A stretch of DNA of 64,000 nucleotides from Lentinus brumalis (Eukaryota; Basidiomycota; Agaricomycetes; Polyporales; Polyporaceae): NCBI GenBank assembly GCA_001792895.1, contig MARA01000002.1, forward strand, positions 496,001 to 560,000, given 5' to 3'. Positions 1-10,867 of the stretch are shown here, in pieces. Position numbers and translations under genes: made by a program. Under the pieces are notes generated by a model, which worked only from the letters and a program-made list of their open reading frames with translations, was not told where the DNA came from and did no database searches. Numbering within the stretch: the first letter of the stretch is position 1; every line of letters begins with the position of its first letter.

Positions 1-20
1 ATATATACTAGAGCTACAAG

Positions 21-353
21 ATGAATGTCCGTTTTCCCAAGGCATCTGTATTGGGGAATGCAATCCCTGTCTCAAAGGAACGAAAGCATCATATCCCAGT
101 TTTGAAACTCCCCCGCACACTTGACATTGGTACTCTGCCGGTGGACTATCACCTGATCCTCATCAACATCAGGTCTACTCCCTGTCGACGATGTGCAGCT
201 ATTGGCAAATGTTGCAAACAAGCCCCAGTGGACAAGGACACATGGAAATGTTATGCATGCTACCGGGGCAGGCGGTCTGGTTGTAGTTGGCAATTGTGTG
301 AGAGTTATACATACCCAATTGCTAATTGTTACTGACTTTTAGTCATTATGTAG
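21..353 (+). CDS. Cys-rich zinc-binding protein, possibly 5'-incomplete
   Basis: Exon 21-297, then a GT-AG intron 298-342 with a plausible branch site, then a short exon ending in TAG at 351-353; the spliced frame is continuous at 95 codons. The C-terminal half has two CxxC pairs (CRRC and CYAC) with further Cys residues, spaced like the compact binuclear zinc domains found in many basidiomycete proteins. Such domains usually bind DNA, but that is inference. The ATG at 21 lies very close to the window edge, so upstream exons may be missing. No specific family name can be given. Confidence 0.5.
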
Positions 354-648
354 ACAGCGAACAGAATGGCCTCGGTATATGTCCTCCAAAGGCTTGACTG
401 ATGGCCTGCAGGTCTTTTGTCATTCATTCTTATGGTCTGTATACAGTACTGTTATATGTCGGTCATATGATGAGTATATAGTGGCATTCTGTTCGAGTCA
501 TGTGGAAGAATTTGATTTGAAATGTTTGACAGTCAGTGTGAGTTGTAACAGACGCTTGGTCATGTAAATGACTCAGACTGTCTAGGCGCTGTCATATACA
601 AGTACCGGACTAGTATAATATGCACAGGTCTCACCATTGCAGCTGCTC
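354..648. other. intergenic, no feature seen
   Basis: AT-rich spacer. A 62-codon open frame at 379-567 has no recognisable motif and is not called. Confidence 0.5.
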
Positions 649-902
649 ATGTCAAGTCGACACCCCTACTTTATGTGGGAAATGAACCAGCTACTCGCAC
701 TACTAACGCCTAATGCTCAATACAAGATACGGTATGTTGCTACTATGCTCATGATATTCATCTCTAACCATTTGTGGCAGCTTTCATTCTCTGAAGAAGA
801 AGGCTATCTCTTACTATCACCACCTCTGGAACTGTTCCGGTGTGTACTTATAGGAATATCCACAATTGTGTATACTCATTTCAGGAACTTGAGTATAGCT
901 AG
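649..902 (+). CDS. small hypothetical protein, three exons
   Basis: Exons 649-731, 781-841 and 885-902 join in frame across two short GT-AG introns (starting gtatgt and gtgtac, ending ggcag and ttcag) and end at TAG, giving about 53 residues with a basic, aromatic stretch (LKKKAISYYHHLW). The splice signals are the main support. No family is recognised. It could be a fragment of an older gene, since the bases after the stop keep open frames to 1089. Confidence 0.3.
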
Positions 903-1363
903 AGACAATCTATGGGAGCACTTTGACCGCAGTGACGTTCAGATATTGATTCATGTCAGCATTCATACTGAATGTCTTGATATGTATTGGGAAACCGAGA
1001 ACTTCATGAAATGGGCCACATACTACACGGATGACGTTGACGAGGACACTACTAGCATGGACACTTGCACAACATATGTTAACGAATAGACTGGTTGTCC
1101 ATTCAATACTATCGCTGTTGCAGTGTCCTATCATAGGCCATCTTGACAATCACCAACAAAGGAATCATTAAACAGCATTCGATATATTGGACAAAACAAG
1201 TTGTTTTCTACTGAGTGTAGTTCATGTAAGCCGTTCTCACGCAGACAGACCGCTTAAAAGCTGGCAAAGCATCATGCTCTTCACCTTCCTAGCATTCAAA
1301 CTGGTATGTTTCTGTGTACTATGTTACTCTCAATACCAACTGATGCTCGTGTGGCATAGCAAC

Positions 1364-2115
1364 ATGACAGATACTGGCTGGTACATCCCATGCCAAGTTT
1401 GTGGTCGTCCCTCTACAGGCCGATGTCCAACATGTTTGCAAGCATTTTACTGTGCTCAGACACACTTTGTGATGGTATGTTATGTGTTCCGTCATGTCAT
1501 TCAGTTTTGTGATATGTCTGCAGGGCTGGCAAGCTGGTCATTCGCAAGTGTGCCATGCAGACAACGGTCCACTCTTTCTATTTGATGCCACTGCTCTGCC
1601 CATCATGGGAGACCCAGAGCAGGTCATGGCACAACCAGAAGTGGCTGCATACATATTCCGTCCTGATCAAGGTAAGTGATAGATATATGTTATGATCTAT
1701 GCTGTCTTACTAACACACTCCTACAGAGCAACATGAAATCGTCAAAGTTCGCTATAGCGTAAATGTATCTGCCACGGAACAGCTTGTCCTTGCTCCTCAC
1801 ATCCTGCAGTACTTTGTACCCGGGAGTGAGGTGCAAAGTATGGTGCTGTATAAAGGAATTGGAGGCATGTCTTTGCATCTTCCTTTTGGAATTTGGTATG
1901 ATGCGCATGCTTTCCAAACACGCACTGCTCCCAACCGTGCCATTCGCCACTTAACCAGCAACACTGACCCATTGAAGACTTGGTACGGAGTTGTAATTGT
2001 GTTGAAGTTCACAGGGATCAGATGTTTGGGGTTCAGAGATGTACTCCCGGCAGATATCTGGACGTTGTCTTCATTTTTCATGTCAGTACCAGAACATATA
2101 GGGCTACAGATATAG
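1364..2115 (+). CDS. MYND-type zinc-finger protein (paralog 1)
   Basis: Exons 1364-1474, 1524-1671 and 1727-2115 give a continuous 215-codon frame. The MYND finger spans residues ~10-47: CQVC, then CPTC, then YC, then an HSQVC end. It is split by intron 1 exactly as in the paralog at 3989. MYND fingers normally mediate protein-protein contacts in transcription or ubiquitin pathways. The rest (residues ~60-215) has a globular C-terminal domain shared with the paralog, including a WYD motif and a W-G-V-V-I-V-L-F/R-F-G-RC core; its function is unknown. Start choice: ATG a few residues before the first Cys pair, as in the paralog. Introns begin gtatgt and gtaagt. Confidence 0.88.
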
Positions 2116-3988
2116 CACGATGCTCCAATGTATAACGTGAATTTGAAAACCATGGTCAGATCCAACTAGTCAATATAGATTATTAGAACATTACATCGTA
2201 TGACTCTGCAACGTATGGCATTATATATGCATTGAAGTTTATGACTGATGGTGGGGACTAGATGGTCAGGCGTACATTATCAGCTTGGGTGGCACCCTGA
2301 ACTCTAACCTCCTGCTATATAAGTATTGCAAGAGGCTTCTGGGCTGTTCCTGTGGACTCACACCACTAGCCTTCATAACACAGCCTCTCCCGGCCATTTG
2401 CCACAAATAATATGTGGCTTCATATAGGCACTGACACACAACTGTTGCAGACCAGCTCTCTCGTCTCAATAACAGCAAGAACTTCAGTAGTAAACTAGGT
2501 TTGCTGTTGTCAATGGGTTGTCGGTGAGTTGCACCTCACATCATTGTATGTCAGGGTGCTCCATATGGTACTATATGAGGGAGGTGCCTCATCAGATGAC
2601 GGTGCTCATAGCCAGGGGAAGGCGGCACTTGTTTTTGTATCCATAGACCCAGGTTATAAACAAAGCCCCCATACTCCGGAACAACTGCTCACTGCAACAC
2701 CTAAGCCAATAGTCACTTGCGCTACTCAAATCGGATCAGTCTGGGAATTAGTCAATACGATACTTGGTTGTTGTTCTTGAGTGAGTCTTTGGTTATTTTA
2801 TTAGATAGAGTACCACCATCGTTGTCTTTCTTATTGAGGCAAACAGACTTGGCCAGAGATCTGATCAGTGTAAACACTGACCAGTATCTGAGCAACTGGC
2901 TGTCTATGATTGGATGGCCCTACTATATGGCCAATGATTCTTTCTCTCGGATTCATCATGATTGCCGTACTGCGTTTCCCACAGATCTCTAACTGATTGA
3001 GATTTCTCCTTGCTCCGCTCTAGCACCACACTATTTTGGGCCGGCCATTGTTCTGTTGGAAATACGTTACAGCATAATTCAGGAGTGCTACTGATGATCT
3101 TTGATCCTCCCCCTGGAATTCTGATTGCCGCACTGTGCTTCACACAAGACCCTGACTGCATGAGATTTGTTGCTGTTCCTCTTTGTCAGTGAACTATTTT
3201 GAGGCCAGGTCTTCTTGTATTGAAGATTCATTACATCATAAGTTTGTCAGCCTGTCCTACGTGCACTACTGCATATGGAACAATCATGTCAGCTGCACGG
3301 TGAGTTCATGCCGACTGCCAGGTCCAACTTGCTGTAAGCACATGTTGTTTTACGCAATCATCAACTCCTGCGTCAACTCATGCATTTGTGGGTGTGACTT
3401 CTACTGGCTTGACTGTCATCATGCTTCCTCATGCAATAGAAGCTGCATGGATGTCATGTGGGCATGACTTTGGCAAGAAGGCTGACTTGAAGCTCATTGT
3501 CACTTGTAACAATATTTGGGCAAGACAGCTGTGCACGACTGTCCCCCTCATTGTGGCAAGGAGTCAGAGGTTCAACTAAACTCCTGCCCACCCTTGGTAT
3601 AGTTGTTGTGTCTCTGATGTATTCCAGCTACTATGCCGGCGAGTCGCAGTTCACGTTGCCATCAGTCATAACTAGCACATGCTGGAGGGAAGCACTTACG
3701 GAGTTATCACGCATGTGAACATGCCTTGAGTGACACACACCACCCAAGAAACTGTGGGAAACTGGGTGGATGTTTGTATCATGTGAGCATATAAATGGTC
3801 ATCGGACATCAGTCCTCCTCCACTCCACATTGATAGACTGCTGTCACCTATATAGTGCTGATCCTGCCTTGCATGCCATTTGCTTTCCCTACTTAGCATT
3901 CCATTTATCAGGTAGGGAGATATCAGTGCCTATAACAGTACATGTGCTAACAACAGGGCATATTCTTTTGCAGGGCTACATAACTGCC
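2116..3988. other. intergenic, contains a diverged dispersed repeat
   Basis: No supported gene. A TATA-like string (tatataag) occurs near 2316 but no convincing gene follows. The block near 3475-3720 resembles 10335-10690 (listed separately). Open frames here (for example 3183-3467 and 3770-4189) have no motif; the last overlaps the start of the second MYND gene. Confidence 0.5.
3475..3720 (+). repeat. diverged dispersed repeat, copy 1
   Basis: Shares ordered short matches with 10335-10690, for example a gctgactt...agctcat stretch, then (t/c)atttgggc, then cgactg(t/c)ccccctcat, then a gcacttacgga-like end. The order is conserved but identity is clearly below that of a recent duplication. No terminal repeats could be defined. 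Confidence 0.45.
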
Positions 3989-4694
3989 ATGTCAGACGCA
4001 GCTTATGCTCTGTGTTGGATATGTCAAGTTCCAGCCACCACACGGTGTATGGGGTGTCAGCAGGCATCATATTGCAGTCAACAACACCTTTTGCTGGTAC
4101 GTATACCGTGCTACTGTAAGCATCAAAATCAGTCTCATGGTATGCTAGGACTGGAATGCTGGACACTGGCAGAGATGTCGTCCAATTGAACCTCTCCCAG
4201 CTGTGCCTTATCAACCTCCCAGACGGACTCAAATTGAGTCTTTGTGGACATATGGATATATCTTCCATCCTGACAAAGGTGTGTGTGATGCAAATAATTC
4301 TGTATAATTACCGACCAAATTTGCAGAAGATGTTCAGCGCATTGCTGTGCAATACAAGCAGACACGCATTGATCGTTGTGGTCTTATACCCGTTCCTATG
4401 ATCCAACATTACTTCTCTCAAGACAGTCACCTGGACAGCCTAGTACTCAATACCGGGATAGCAAATGTCGAACTACGCTATCCTCTCAACGTATGGTACG
4501 ATAACAATGCTCTGGTAGCAGGAAGATGTCAAAATCGTGCTATCCTGCGCCTATGTGGATTGTCAAAGCCTGAAAAACCCTGGTGTGGTGTTGTCATTGT
4601 ACTCAGGTTTTCAGGCAAACGTTGCCGTGCATTCAAGGATGTGACTCTATCCGATTTGTCAACTATATCAGCATACTTTTCTGGTTATCGGTAG
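3989..4694 (+). CDS. MYND-type zinc-finger protein (paralog 2)
   Basis: Exons 3989-4096, 4149-4278 and 4327-4694 give 201 codons in frame. The MYND finger is complete: CWIC, CMGC, YC, then an H-x3-C end (GHWQRC) supplied by exon 2. Both introns fall where they do in the gene at 1364, and the C-terminal domain matches it (VWYD, W-C-G-V-V-I-V-L-R-F-G-RC), so the two are duplicates. The likely role is a nuclear or cytosolic adaptor; no enzyme domain such as SET is present. An F-box gene starts 180 bp downstream on the same strand. Confidence 0.88.
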
Positions 4695-4874
4695 ACTGTC
4701 GATCAGACTACTCGTGTATTTCAGAATGTTATGGTATCTTGCTGGATGATGACTTTATACGGGTGACCCACTATGTGATACTGAGAAATGGTGTGAATCA
4801 CCATTACCTAATGCATGCAGGTGACAAGTGTACTAATACACGGTTCACCCTTGACCCACCTACCACCATCCCCC

Positions 4875-6593
4875 ATGCCGATTTGCAACCTCGATGTGCT
4901 CTGTCAAATTCTCGCGTGGTACAACCGCGAGAGTTGGCACACCATTCATGATGGACCAGATGAGATTCGGACAAAGACTCTGTCATCTCTTGCTCGCGTC
5001 AACTCTACTTTCCATGTTCTTGCTACGACAATACTCTGGCAACACCTCGACTCTGTGATACCATTGCTTTCTCTGCTGTCCACTGTTGGTGCTATCAGAA
5101 GAGACGATCGGTGGGGGATACATACAGAAGTTGAACTTGAGTGTATCACCTATGTGAGCACCTACTGCAAATGTTATTGTTCTATGCTGATAAATCACCA
5201 GGGATTAACAAATGGGATATTGGAGGCAGATTGGAAACGGTTCTGCTACCACGCTGCCAAAGTGCATACCCTGGTTGTGGACGAACTTGAGCCCAAACTG
5301 GTTACCCAGCGAGTTGCTCCCACCACATGGGTATATATTCTCCATAAATTGGCTGGACGCACCCTGCTACCCCGTTTGCGATCATTGCAGTGGGACATCT
5401 CCAACCGTGGATGTACTGGCTTGTTATGTGTCCTCTCCCCTTCCATACGGATCTTGACCCTCAACTTCATCCATCCATGGCTTGGAGTATCTGACTACCT
5501 TGCGGATGAGTGGCGCTTCGCAATGTCAACTCTCCTCAACCAGACCTCACACCTCACTACAAACATTCACACACTCAACCTCACATTGGGAAGATTATAT
5601 ACACCATCGATGTTCAGTGCACTCCTGCACTACCAGAATCTATGCAACCTCGTCCTTCGATGTGACAAGGTCGATGCACAGTCCCATGGGATCAGTGTCT
5701 GTGACCTCTATAAACTAGGCACTTTGCCGCGGTTAATGGAGCTCACTGTAGACTGTCATTTCGACCTCTCTCCCTTTCCATCCGTGCCGTGTCCCGCAAG
5801 GTCCCCCTTTCAGGCTCTTCAAAATTTGTCGCTGCGAGACTACAGCGATATGGACCCCATCTATACCATCTTCGAGGGGTCATCGGTCATCAAACTCCAG
5901 GTCATTGTCCGGCCGTACCAGGATGCATTAACACTGCACCACCGTTGCAGTGTTTGGTCACAAACTTTCCCGCATCTTCTCACCTTCTCATGTGAAGTGG
6001 ACTATCCTGGCGCTGCAGTACCACATTCCTCCGATACATCATCACTATCCACCGCCATTCGCCCACTCCTCTCTCTACGCAGGATGGAGTGTGTCACAGT
6101 TGGCTTTCCCCAGCCGCAATACCATGTTACAGATGTTGATCTGGAGGACATGACACAAGCATGGCCTCGGTTGCAAGGTCTGGTTCTGCGTGGACACAAT
6201 GGCGGCACGGGTGCCCACAATGTTCCATCTCTTCCCTTGGTTACACCCACATTTGCCTCCCTCAGTCTTGCTGCATTCAACTGTCCAATGCTGAGGATCC
6301 TGACCCTCCCTGGCATATGCATCAGTTCAGCAGCTATACATCATGGTATTGCACCAAATGTGCACCGTCTTCAATATCTTCAAGTTTTCTCAGCATCCAT
6401 ACACGATTATGCACTTGCAGCACAGTGGATACACCACCTCTTCCCTGCTCTTGATGACACAGTGGTCACTGCAACTGGCAAGGTGATCAAGTCTGGGAGA
6501 GATGTTTCGTGGGTTGAACGAGCAAACTGGGTGGGTTGGGAGAGATTACTGCTTGAACTAAAGATTTATCGGGAAAGCATGGACACCATATAG
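4875..6593 (+). CDS. F-box-like / leucine-rich protein A
   Basis: Exons 4875-5153 and 5202-6593; the 48-nt intron (gtgagc...ccag) is a multiple of three, so the frame stays open even unspliced. The protein is about 556 residues. Residues ~5-70 form an F-box-like helical segment (LDVLCQILAWY ... SLARVNSTFHVLATTILW) of the degenerate type common in Agaricomycetes. The rest carries irregular leucine-rich repeats and a conserved D-x-D-L-x-x-M-x-Q-A-W-P block near residue 410. F-box proteins bring substrates to SCF ubiquitin ligases; the substrate is unknown. Paralogs B and C follow in tandem with the intron at the same codon (after Tyr of a Y-(V) motif). Confidence 0.85.
   Translation: MPICNLDVLCQILAWYNRESWHTIHDGPDEIRTKTLSSLARVNSTFHVLATTILWQHLDSVIPLLSLLSTVGAIRRDDRWGIHTEVELECITYVSTYCKCYCSMLINHQGLTNGILEADWKRFCYHAAKVHTLVVDELEPKLVTQRVAPTTWVYILHKLAGRTLLPRLRSLQWDISNRGCTGLLCVLSPSIRILTLNFIHPWLGVSDYLADEWRFAMSTLLNQTSHLTTNIHTLNLTLGRLYTPSMFSALLHYQNLCNLVLRCDKVDAQSHGISVCDLYKLGTLPRLMELTVDCHFDLSPFPSVPCPARSPFQALQNLSLRDYSDMDPIYTIFEGSSVIKLQVIVRPYQDALTLHHRCSVWSQTFPHLLTFSCEVDYPGAAVPHSSDTSSLSTAIRPLLSLRRMECVTVGFPQPQYHVTDVDLEDMTQAWPRLQGLVLRGHNGGTGAHNVPSLPLVTPTFASLSLAAFNCPMLRILTLPGICISSAAIHHGIAPNVHRLQYLQVFSASIHDYALAAQWIHHLFPALDDTVVTATGKVIKSGRDVSWVERANWVGWERLLLELKIYRESMDTI
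6556..6591 (+). repeat. 36-bp unit: 3' end of F-box gene A, original copy
   Basis: The last coding bases of gene A (6556-6591) recur without visible change at 6902-6937. Confidence 0.85.
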
Positions 6594-6771
6594 ATAGTGT
6601 GAGAGCATCCATGTTTTATGCTATTCATACTTTGGCAGAATACCCCAAGGGTGATACAAAGCTCATGGTGCAACAGCTCATATAGCTTCTCGAATGTGTC
6701 GTCGCTCAGGGCCCCATAAACAGTAATCAAATGCCCAAAATACCCTATATATGTTGTATTTTGCGTTATTT

Positions 6772-6902
6772 AAAACTTGTTGGAACTTTGAGACTGTACT
6801 TCCTTTGGGTCTCATTTGTGCTTGGATTATATCGCGCGCCCCCCTCGTATGTCTGTAACACCACCCTGCGACGTATACACTGTGGTCTTAGATGGTCCTA
6901 CA
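6772..6902 (+). repeat. direct repeat, ~130 bp, copy 1
   Basis: Begins aaaacttgttggaactttg and ends ggtcctac; copy 2 at 6939-7068 differs at only a handful of positions. Confidence 0.9.
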
Positions 6903-6937
6903 ACTAAAGATTTATCGGGAAAGCATGGACACCATAT
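6902..6937 (+). repeat. 36-bp copy of the 3' end of F-box gene A
   Basis: Matches 6556-6591, and sits between the two 130-bp repeats, which suggests it moved with the second repeat in one duplication. Confidence 0.85.
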
Positions 6938-6938
6938 A

Positions 6939-7068
6939 AAAACTTGTTGGAACTTTGAGACTGTACTTCCTTTGGGTCTCATTTGTGCTTGGATTATATC
7001 GCGCGCCCCCCTTGTATGTCTGTAACACCACCCTGCAACGTATACAATGTGGTCTCAGACGGTCCTAC
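6939..7068 (+). repeat. direct repeat, ~130 bp, copy 2
   Basis: Near-identical to 6772-6902; begins directly after the 36-bp copy of the gene A 3' end. Confidence 0.9.
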
Positions 7069-7292
7069 GATCCTGCAAGCTTGGGCGCCATGCGAGGCTC
7101 TGAAGTGTTACTTTCGCCATGTATGGGTGACACATCGGAGGGTTTTGATTGCATAGCATTACAGACAATCATGACAACAGCTGAATATGACCGGATGTGA
7201 TGAGGTAAGGCGGTTACCGTGTGAATAGAGCGTTAACAATATTCATCAATGATGCTGTGAGGTCATCATTATGACAATGCTGTGTACAACTG

Positions 7293-7302
7293 TATATATA
7301 AG
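7293..7302 (+). promoter_or_regulatory. TATA box candidate of F-box gene B
   Basis: The string tatatataag lies about 90 bp before the ATG at 7391, a normal distance for a TATA element with a short leader. Confidence 0.5.
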
Positions 7303-8263
7303 AAAGTCCAAACCATTGATCCTCGTGAACCATACACTTTGCCAGTACACCCACCTTCAATCACAGTCACTCTACACACACCTTATCATCATGTTCAAAC
7401 CACGGTATAATCACGACATTCTCCGTGAGATCCTCTCCTGGTACAGCACGGATGCATGGGTTTTTCATCGTGATGGCAACGAGGCTACACGTACCCAGAC
7501 GCTCTTGAACTTGAGCCTTGTCAGTGTCCTTTTCCGAAATATGGCCCTTCCTATACTGTGGTTCCACATGACCTCAGTCATGCCACTGTTGGAATTACTC
7601 TCCAACTTTCAACCCGTTACCAGGGATCAGGAGTTTGACCTGGAGCTTGCAAGAGAGGTTAATTATGTCGGCTATGTATGTTTTCTTTGAAGTCTCAGCA
7701 GTCGCAGGCCTCGCTCATTGCCTCTGGCAGGCTATTGTAGGGGATATCAAGCCTGAAGAATGGGAAAGGGTACACCATTATGGCATGATGATTTACGAAT
7801 TAGTCATGGACCAGACATGGTTCAGTCTATCTGTCATCCGCAGGGTTCATCCAAGTACCTGGACCCATATCCTCAGCAAGCTGGCTGGAAACATCCTTTT
7901 GCCCCACGTCAAGCTTCTCTGCTGGGACGTCACCAACCTGTATTGTCTAGCACCCCTTTGCCTCCTCTCGCCATCTATCATTGATCTGGATATCAACATC
8001 CTACATCCATGGCTGCCACAAACGGGCCGTGAACGGCATGAATGGCAGTTTGGATGTGCGTCCCTGCTCTCTGACGTGCAGCTGATGGCGAGCAATATCC
8101 ATACAATCAAGGTGTCGCTGGGTGGATTACATGCCCCCTCGTCTTTCATATCCCTTTCCAAATTCGGCAACCTTCGCAACCTCACAGTGACATGTGACAA
8201 CTCCATGACGGACACCGACAGAACATGCACTTATGGGGTCTACCATCTGGGGTCATTGCTTCA

Positions 8264-8271
8264 CCTGCAGC
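8264..8271 (+). repeat. 8-bp target site duplication, left (CCTGCAGC)
   Basis: Identical to 9203-9210 on the other side of the insert. An 8-bp duplication is the hAT superfamily signature. Confidence 0.92.
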
Positions 8272-9202
8272 TAGTGTTGCCGTGGAGTGGAGTCGGAGTC
8301 GCTCTGGAGTGTCGCCTATCAAACTCCGAGACACTCCAGAGTAACTCGGAGTCACTCCGGAGTCGTCACGTGATGGGTCGTCTGTGAGCCATCCATGCGC
8401 GACTTGTATCTTGTACGAGGGAAGACGAGGTGTATGCCAGAGAAATGTCGTCCAGCTGATGTATGTGGGTTTGGCGGAGTAGCTGATACACTTTGAAGTT
8501 CATGATGCCCAACTCAGGTGCGTAGAAGTATGTATGAGTTAGTGCACAATGCATGCGCACCTCAGGCTGCCGGGTCTGCACCCAATCTGCACTGGCTGCC
8601 GTCATTCCCTTCTGTAGCCAAAGGCTTGAAGAGCACCTTACCTGAGTATCTCCGCTGATGACAGCTGCTGTGACTATGCTATCCGACGTGTGTTGGGCCC
8701 AACAGTCCACCCTGATCTTCGAGCTTATGTATCCGGGTACGTGCCTCGCGATCCTAAGGTGAGGTACAATAGTACGCTGCAACTTCTTTGCTACAAAAGC
8801 GAGCGTTTTATCGCGGGAGGACGTCGACTGCTAGCTTCGCGCTGCTTGAGCTGTTGATCGAGGCAGTCGCGATGATCACTGCGATTACTTGCACCACAAA
8901 GTCGTTGGACGGGCTCGTAAGTGCTTAATTTATATAAATACGCTATATCACGATGTCAGTACAGGTTTCTGCGTGCTGGAGATCAGCAGACGCGTCCATA
9001 GTTGTCGCGTCGCGTTTAGAAACGTGACCGCGCTCGACAGACACACCATTCATTTAGGCGCTAATGTCCAGTTTGCCGTTGATCTATATACCATATCTGG
9101 CACTCCAGCACGCTCCGGAGTGACCTGGAGTGATGGGCGCCGAGAGGCTGCCAGAGCAGAGTGGAGTGCACTCCGGAGTGCTCTGACTCCACGGCAACAC
9201 TA
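8272..9202. mobile_element. non-autonomous hAT-type DNA transposon in F-box gene B
   Basis: Ends are TAGTGTTGCCGTGGAGT on the left and its exact reverse complement on the right, flanked by the 8-bp direct repeat CCTGCAGC. Subterminal regions are rich in repeated ggagt/actcc words (several CTCCGGAG-like palindromes at 8285-8365 and 9105-9185), as expected for transposase-binding sites. At 931 bp it is too short for a hAT transposase, and its open frames (for example minus 8366-8782) show no transposase motif, so it would need a transposase in trans. Confidence 0.9.
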
Positions 9203-9210
9203 CCTGCAGC
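9203..9210 (+). repeat. 8-bp target site duplication, right (CCTGCAGC)
   Basis: Second copy of the 8-bp target; the interrupted reading frame resumes directly after it. Confidence 0.92.
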
Positions 9211-10109
9211 AACTGACCTTGGACCTCGATTTGGACTCCGAACACTCCTCCACTGCCATTGCTCCACCTCAGCTACCTCAGCCATTGTTTCCCAGTCTTC
9301 GCCAGATCGCGCTCAGAGACCGTCCAGACACTGGTCATGCATATCAGATGATTTCATCTGTTCCTCTTGAAGAGCTGCAGGTAGCCATACACCGATATGA
9401 GGATGTTGGAACATTTCGTTCCCGATGTCTTATATGGGCCAAAATCTTCACTCGACTACGTGTCCTGCACCTCGACTTTGATCATCTTGCCCTCGACCCA
9501 CCATACTACAGTGACATAACGTCACTATCCTATGCCATCGAGCCTATATACTCCCTTCACGAGTTAGAAAGGGTGGTCCTAAAGATACCCCTTCCGGACA
9601 TCACTCTCGAAGATTCCGACTTGGAGAAGATGGCACAGGCATGGCCCATGTTGACATCTCTCATGTTGCAGACCCACAATAGGCCGTATGTCCGTGACTC
9701 ACCAGACTCCTGCACCCTCACATTCAATGGGATCCTACTCCTTACATCATGTTGCCCTCACCTCATTGCCCTGCTCCTCCCCAAGCTGTACATTCCAGCT
9801 GCAACTGCCATTGAGGTCCAGCTCGAGGCATTCACTCCCCATGGTCTGCGCTATTTGGAGGTGTCTGCTGCAATTTTACATGATCACGCCCTTTGTGCAT
9901 CATGGCTGGACAGATGCTTTCCTGACCTGGATAGTGGTGTATCTCTCACAAAAATGGGTCCCTTACAATACCAGGGCCCTACTGTGATGCGGTTAGAAGA
10001 GTTGGTTGCATCTGATCAGTGGAACCAGGTGCTTCGTGAACTGACAGGGCGTCGGGAACGTAGACATGGCCAATGTGATGTGAAAAATGGAAAAGCATGT
10101 GTTCACTAG

Positions 10110-10867
10110 TACAGTCACTACATTTGTAATCTCTTCACCATTTTGGGTTTTGTTGCACCCAGTGGACTAGAAAACTGACATTGTTTTTCCGTGTATTTGA
10201 TCCACATATGGTTTGATTGTGAAGGTGCAGATCTGTTGAATGTGATGCTGGAGGGAATGAGTGCTTGCCCGCAGTGTAGCATCCCTGGAATTGTTGTTGT
10301 GTAAATGGGCAGCTTATCCATACATTAAGAAGACGGGCTGACTTTTAGCTCATCGTCTACAGCAGCTCACTCATCATCGGGAGTACCGGCGCAGCTACAG
10401 TACCTGGTGAAAATGTCAATTTTCACGAGGTTCGGTTCGGGGCCTCTGGGGCCCGCTAAACGCATTCCTTCCACTGATGGTGTCGTGTGCAACCTGTAGC
10501 AGCATTTGGGCCAGTCAGCCATGCCCGACTGCCCCCTCATCGTGGCAGGACTTAGCTCCTTGCCCGACTCTTGGCCCACCCTCTGTGCGCCAATGAGCAT
10601 GTCAGTGAGTCATAGCTTACATCACCATCAGTCACAGCCGGCACACTCCGGACGGCGCTTACAGAAGTTGAGTCAGAGTCGGGACGGAGTCAGCGCGCAG
10701 CTGAACAGGCCCTGAAATGACTCTCAATATTATATGTGTCATAGTGTCAGCTATATTTGTCAAGTCCAAGACTGATTGGTAATTCATAAAACTGCAGCCG
10801 ACAAGCTTGACCGCCCCTGCACTGTCGGTTGTCACTTCCTTCCTACTGCCCCCTCTTGATCATCGTC
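10110..10867. other. intergenic between F-box genes B and C
   Basis: No gene seen. Holds the second copy of the diverged repeat found near 3.5 kb. Confidence 0.55.
10335..10690 (+). repeat. diverged dispersed repeat, copy 2
   Basis: Colinear but diverged match to 3475-3720; both copies lie in spacers of this cluster. Confidence 0.45.

Larger units (their letters stand above)
6594..7390. other. spacer between F-box genes A and B with direct repeats
   Basis: Contains a 36-bp copy of the 3' end of gene A and two 130-bp direct repeats (listed separately), then the likely core promoter of gene B. No gene is called. Confidence 0.7.
7391..10109 (+). pseudogene. F-box-like / leucine-rich gene B, disrupted by a transposon
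   Basis: Exon 1 is 7391-7675. Intron 7676-7730 sits at the same codon as in A and C. Exon 2 runs 7731-8271 and, after the 931-bp hAT-type insert (8272-9202) and its second 8-bp target copy, resumes at 9211-10109. Without the insert the two halves would be in one frame of about 574 residues and align with A and C across the junction (YHLGSLLHL then a QLTLDL-like strand). In place, the frame runs into the element and stops at 8385-8387, so the F-box half (~about 313 residues) could still be made but the C-terminal repeats would be lost unless the insert is spliced or excised. A TATA-like box lies upstream. Confidence 0.88.

Noticed and set aside
2316..2324. TATA-like box
   Set aside because: No supported gene starts within a normal distance.
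8889..9202. Open frame continuous with the second half of F-box gene B as an alternative N-terminus
   Set aside because: It lies inside the hAT-type insert; the frame through the right end is open by chance.
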